Assembly (NCBI GenBank): GCA_025450405.1 | Contig: JANWHL010000157.1 | Span: forward strand, 1-5,399 | Direction: 5' to 3' | DNA from: Ktedonobacterales bacterium | GTDB taxonomy: Bacteria > Chloroflexota > Ktedonobacteria > Ktedonobacterales > JADMIN01 | Length of the DNA: 5,399 nucleotides | Part shown: positions 4,262 through 5,399 of the stretch, in pieces | How the letters are laid out: every line of letters begins with the position of its first letter | Numbering within the stretch: position 1 is the first letter of the stretch | Notes under the pieces: model-generated | Database searches by the model: none | What the model was told of the DNA's origin: nothing | The model's input: the letters and a program-made list of their open reading frames with translations, nothing else | Program-made: the position numbers and the translations under genes

Positions 4262-5399
4262 GAACCGGCTGGGGTGCCGCCGGCATCCGCGGCATGCCCT
4301 GACCCGGCGGCTGGCCGGGCGCGCTTCCACCCGCGCCGCTGGGGCTCGCCGCTGGCGTCAACCGCCGCAGGCGATGGGTCACCAAGACCAGCACACCCGC
4401 GATGACGAGGTAGTAGAAGAAGAAGATGCCCGTGCCGCCATCCAGCGGGAGTCGGTCAAGATAAATCGGGAAGTTGAGGAACTTGCCAACCGGCCCCGGC
4501 ACGAGGCCGACCGCCAGGCTGGTGCCGTTGAAGAACGCGTGCTGGAGGACGGCATAGGCAAGTCCACCAAATCCGAGGAGCCAGCGAAAGTTGGAGCCCT
4601 TGCCGCGCACGAGGTAGTACCAGCCGAGGGCGCCCATGCCCGCGCCGACACCGTGCAGCAGGCCCGCGCCGATGCGCTGCACCGCGACGGAGACCCAATC
4701 GGCCTCGCCCATGCCGATGTAGCCGACCGTCTCGACAAAGTCGAACCCGATGCCCGCCGCGAGGCCCACCAGAAACGCCTCCGCCGGGCCGCGCAGGCGC
4801 GGCATCAACAGCAAGGCGCCCAGCGGCTTGACGCCCTCTTCGACGAGTGGCGCGACAACCGAGAGCAGCAAAAGCATCGCGACAATAGCAGGGCCACCCG
4901 AGGGCGCCGTGGTGAGATTGCCGACCGAGCCGCTCACATCAAAACCAAACGCCTGCATAATCAACACGATGACGATCTGCAGGATGGTCTCGAGGATCAG
5001 AGCCAGGAGAATGGCCAGAGTAGCGCCATGCACAAACGAGACGATAACGTGGCGGCGTGTGGAGGGGGATCGCAGTGCCCCCGAAGCGAACGAGAGTATC
5101 GTGAGGGCCGGCAGCAGTCCGGCGAGCAGCGCCAGCGGCAGGACCGCCGGCGCGGGCCCTGGTGCGGATTGCTGGTGCCAGAGCACGACCGCCCCGCCGA
5201 TGACGAGCACGGACAGGATCAGGAAGATCCACCAGGGCGGGAAAACGAAACGGACGGACGGACGACGCATGGCGGCGGTGATGCCGAAGTAAAGCGCCGC
5301 GCCGCCTCCACAGATTCCCACGAGCGCCAGCGCCACCACGACATCCAGCGTGGTTAGGCCGTTTGTGCCGGGAGTCCCGGCCAGCACCAGCGAGGCCAG
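4245..5399 (-). CDS. PrsW-family intramembrane metalloprotease (5' end open at window edge)
   Basis: This is a polytopic membrane protein with about 8-10 helices. Numbering from the in-frame GTG at 5387 (380 residues), the family's motifs are in order: VEEGVK with E183, E184 and K187; GIGFDFVETVGY with E219; LLHGVGAGMGALG with H245; and LQHAFFNGT with H283 and N287. These match the PrsW (MEROPS M82) signature and all are intact, so activity is expected. In Bacillus subtilis PrsW makes the first cut in the anti-sigma factor RsiW under envelope stress. After the last helix come basic THRLRR and a Pro/Gly/Met-rich tail of about 35 residues, probably cytoplasmic. The frame stays open past the GTG to the window edge (preceding residues LASL look like a continuing hydrophobic segment), so the true start is probably outside. 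No sigma or anti-sigma gene is in view. Confidence 0.9.
   Translation of the reverse strand: MASLVLAGTPGTNGLTTLDVVVALALVGICGGGAALYFGITAAMRRPSVRFVFPPWWIFLILSVLVIGGAVVLWHQQSAPGPAPAVLPLALLAGLLPALTILSFASGALRSPSTRRHVIVSFVHGATLAILLALILETILQIVIVLIMQAFGFDVSGSVGNLTTAPSGGPAIVAMLLLLSVVAPLVEEGVKPLGALLLMPRLRGPAEAFLVGLAAGIGFDFVETVGYIGMGEADWVSVAVQRIGAGLLHGVGAGMGALGWYYLVRGKGSNFRWLLGFGGLAYAVLQHAFFNGTSLAVGLVPGPVGKFLNFPIYLDRLPLDGGTGIFFFYYLVIAGVLVLVTHRLRRLTPAASPSGAGGSAPGQPPGQGMPRMPAAPQPVQGGAR

Noticed and set aside
3990..5357. Long plus-strand open frame of 455 codons opposite the PrsW-like gene
   Set aside because: It is antisense to a gene with clear family motifs. Its product is a run of Arg, Gln, Asp and His with no fold or family, as expected from the reverse of a GC-rich membrane-protein gene.

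Overview
The window is GC-rich bacterial chromosome with densely packed protein genes. I see no rRNA, tRNA, CRISPR array, transposase or phage gene. Codon use is uniformly GC-rich, and several proteins carry long Pro/Gly/Ala-rich cytoplasmic tails joined to a few membrane helices. The secreted domain of the 3349-4248 gene resembles, from memory, domains common in Ktedonobacteria-like Chloroflexota. A Chloroflexota-type host is therefore my best guess, but it rests on general resemblance only.

Layout: (1) 1-228 (+) is the 3' end of a gene whose product ends in one C-terminal membrane helix. (2) 464-898 (+) is a MarR-family regulator. It is preceded by a good sigma70-type promoter (TGGACA-N17-CATAAT) and a perfect palindrome, GATACC-N5-GGTATC, that could be its own operator. 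(3) 971-1630 (-) is an unrecognised protein with an acidic, Pro-rich N-terminus and two membrane helices. It lies downstream of and co-directional with (4) upp, uracil phosphoribosyltransferase, at 1789-2493 (-), which is the most certain gene here. (5) 2757-3173 (+) is a small unrecognised membrane protein, divergent from upp. (6) At 3219-3248 a perfect 11-bp inverted repeat lies between convergent genes and probably terminates both. (7) 3349-4248 and 4245-5399 (-) form a translationally coupled pair. The upstream gene encodes a PrsW-family intramembrane protease, open at the window edge. The downstream gene encodes a single-pass membrane protein with a Pro/Tyr-rich cytoplasmic tail and an extracellular beta-rich domain.

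How the genes relate: upp is pyrimidine salvage and probably housekeeping. The pair most worth attention is the PrsW-like protease with its ATGA-overlapped partner. PrsW in Bacillus subtilis cleaves a single-pass membrane anti-sigma factor, so a coupled single-pass protein with an ectodomain is a natural candidate substrate or sensor. The sequence gives no direct proof of that. The MarR gene shows the normal hallmarks of autoregulation, and its targets are not evident in this window.
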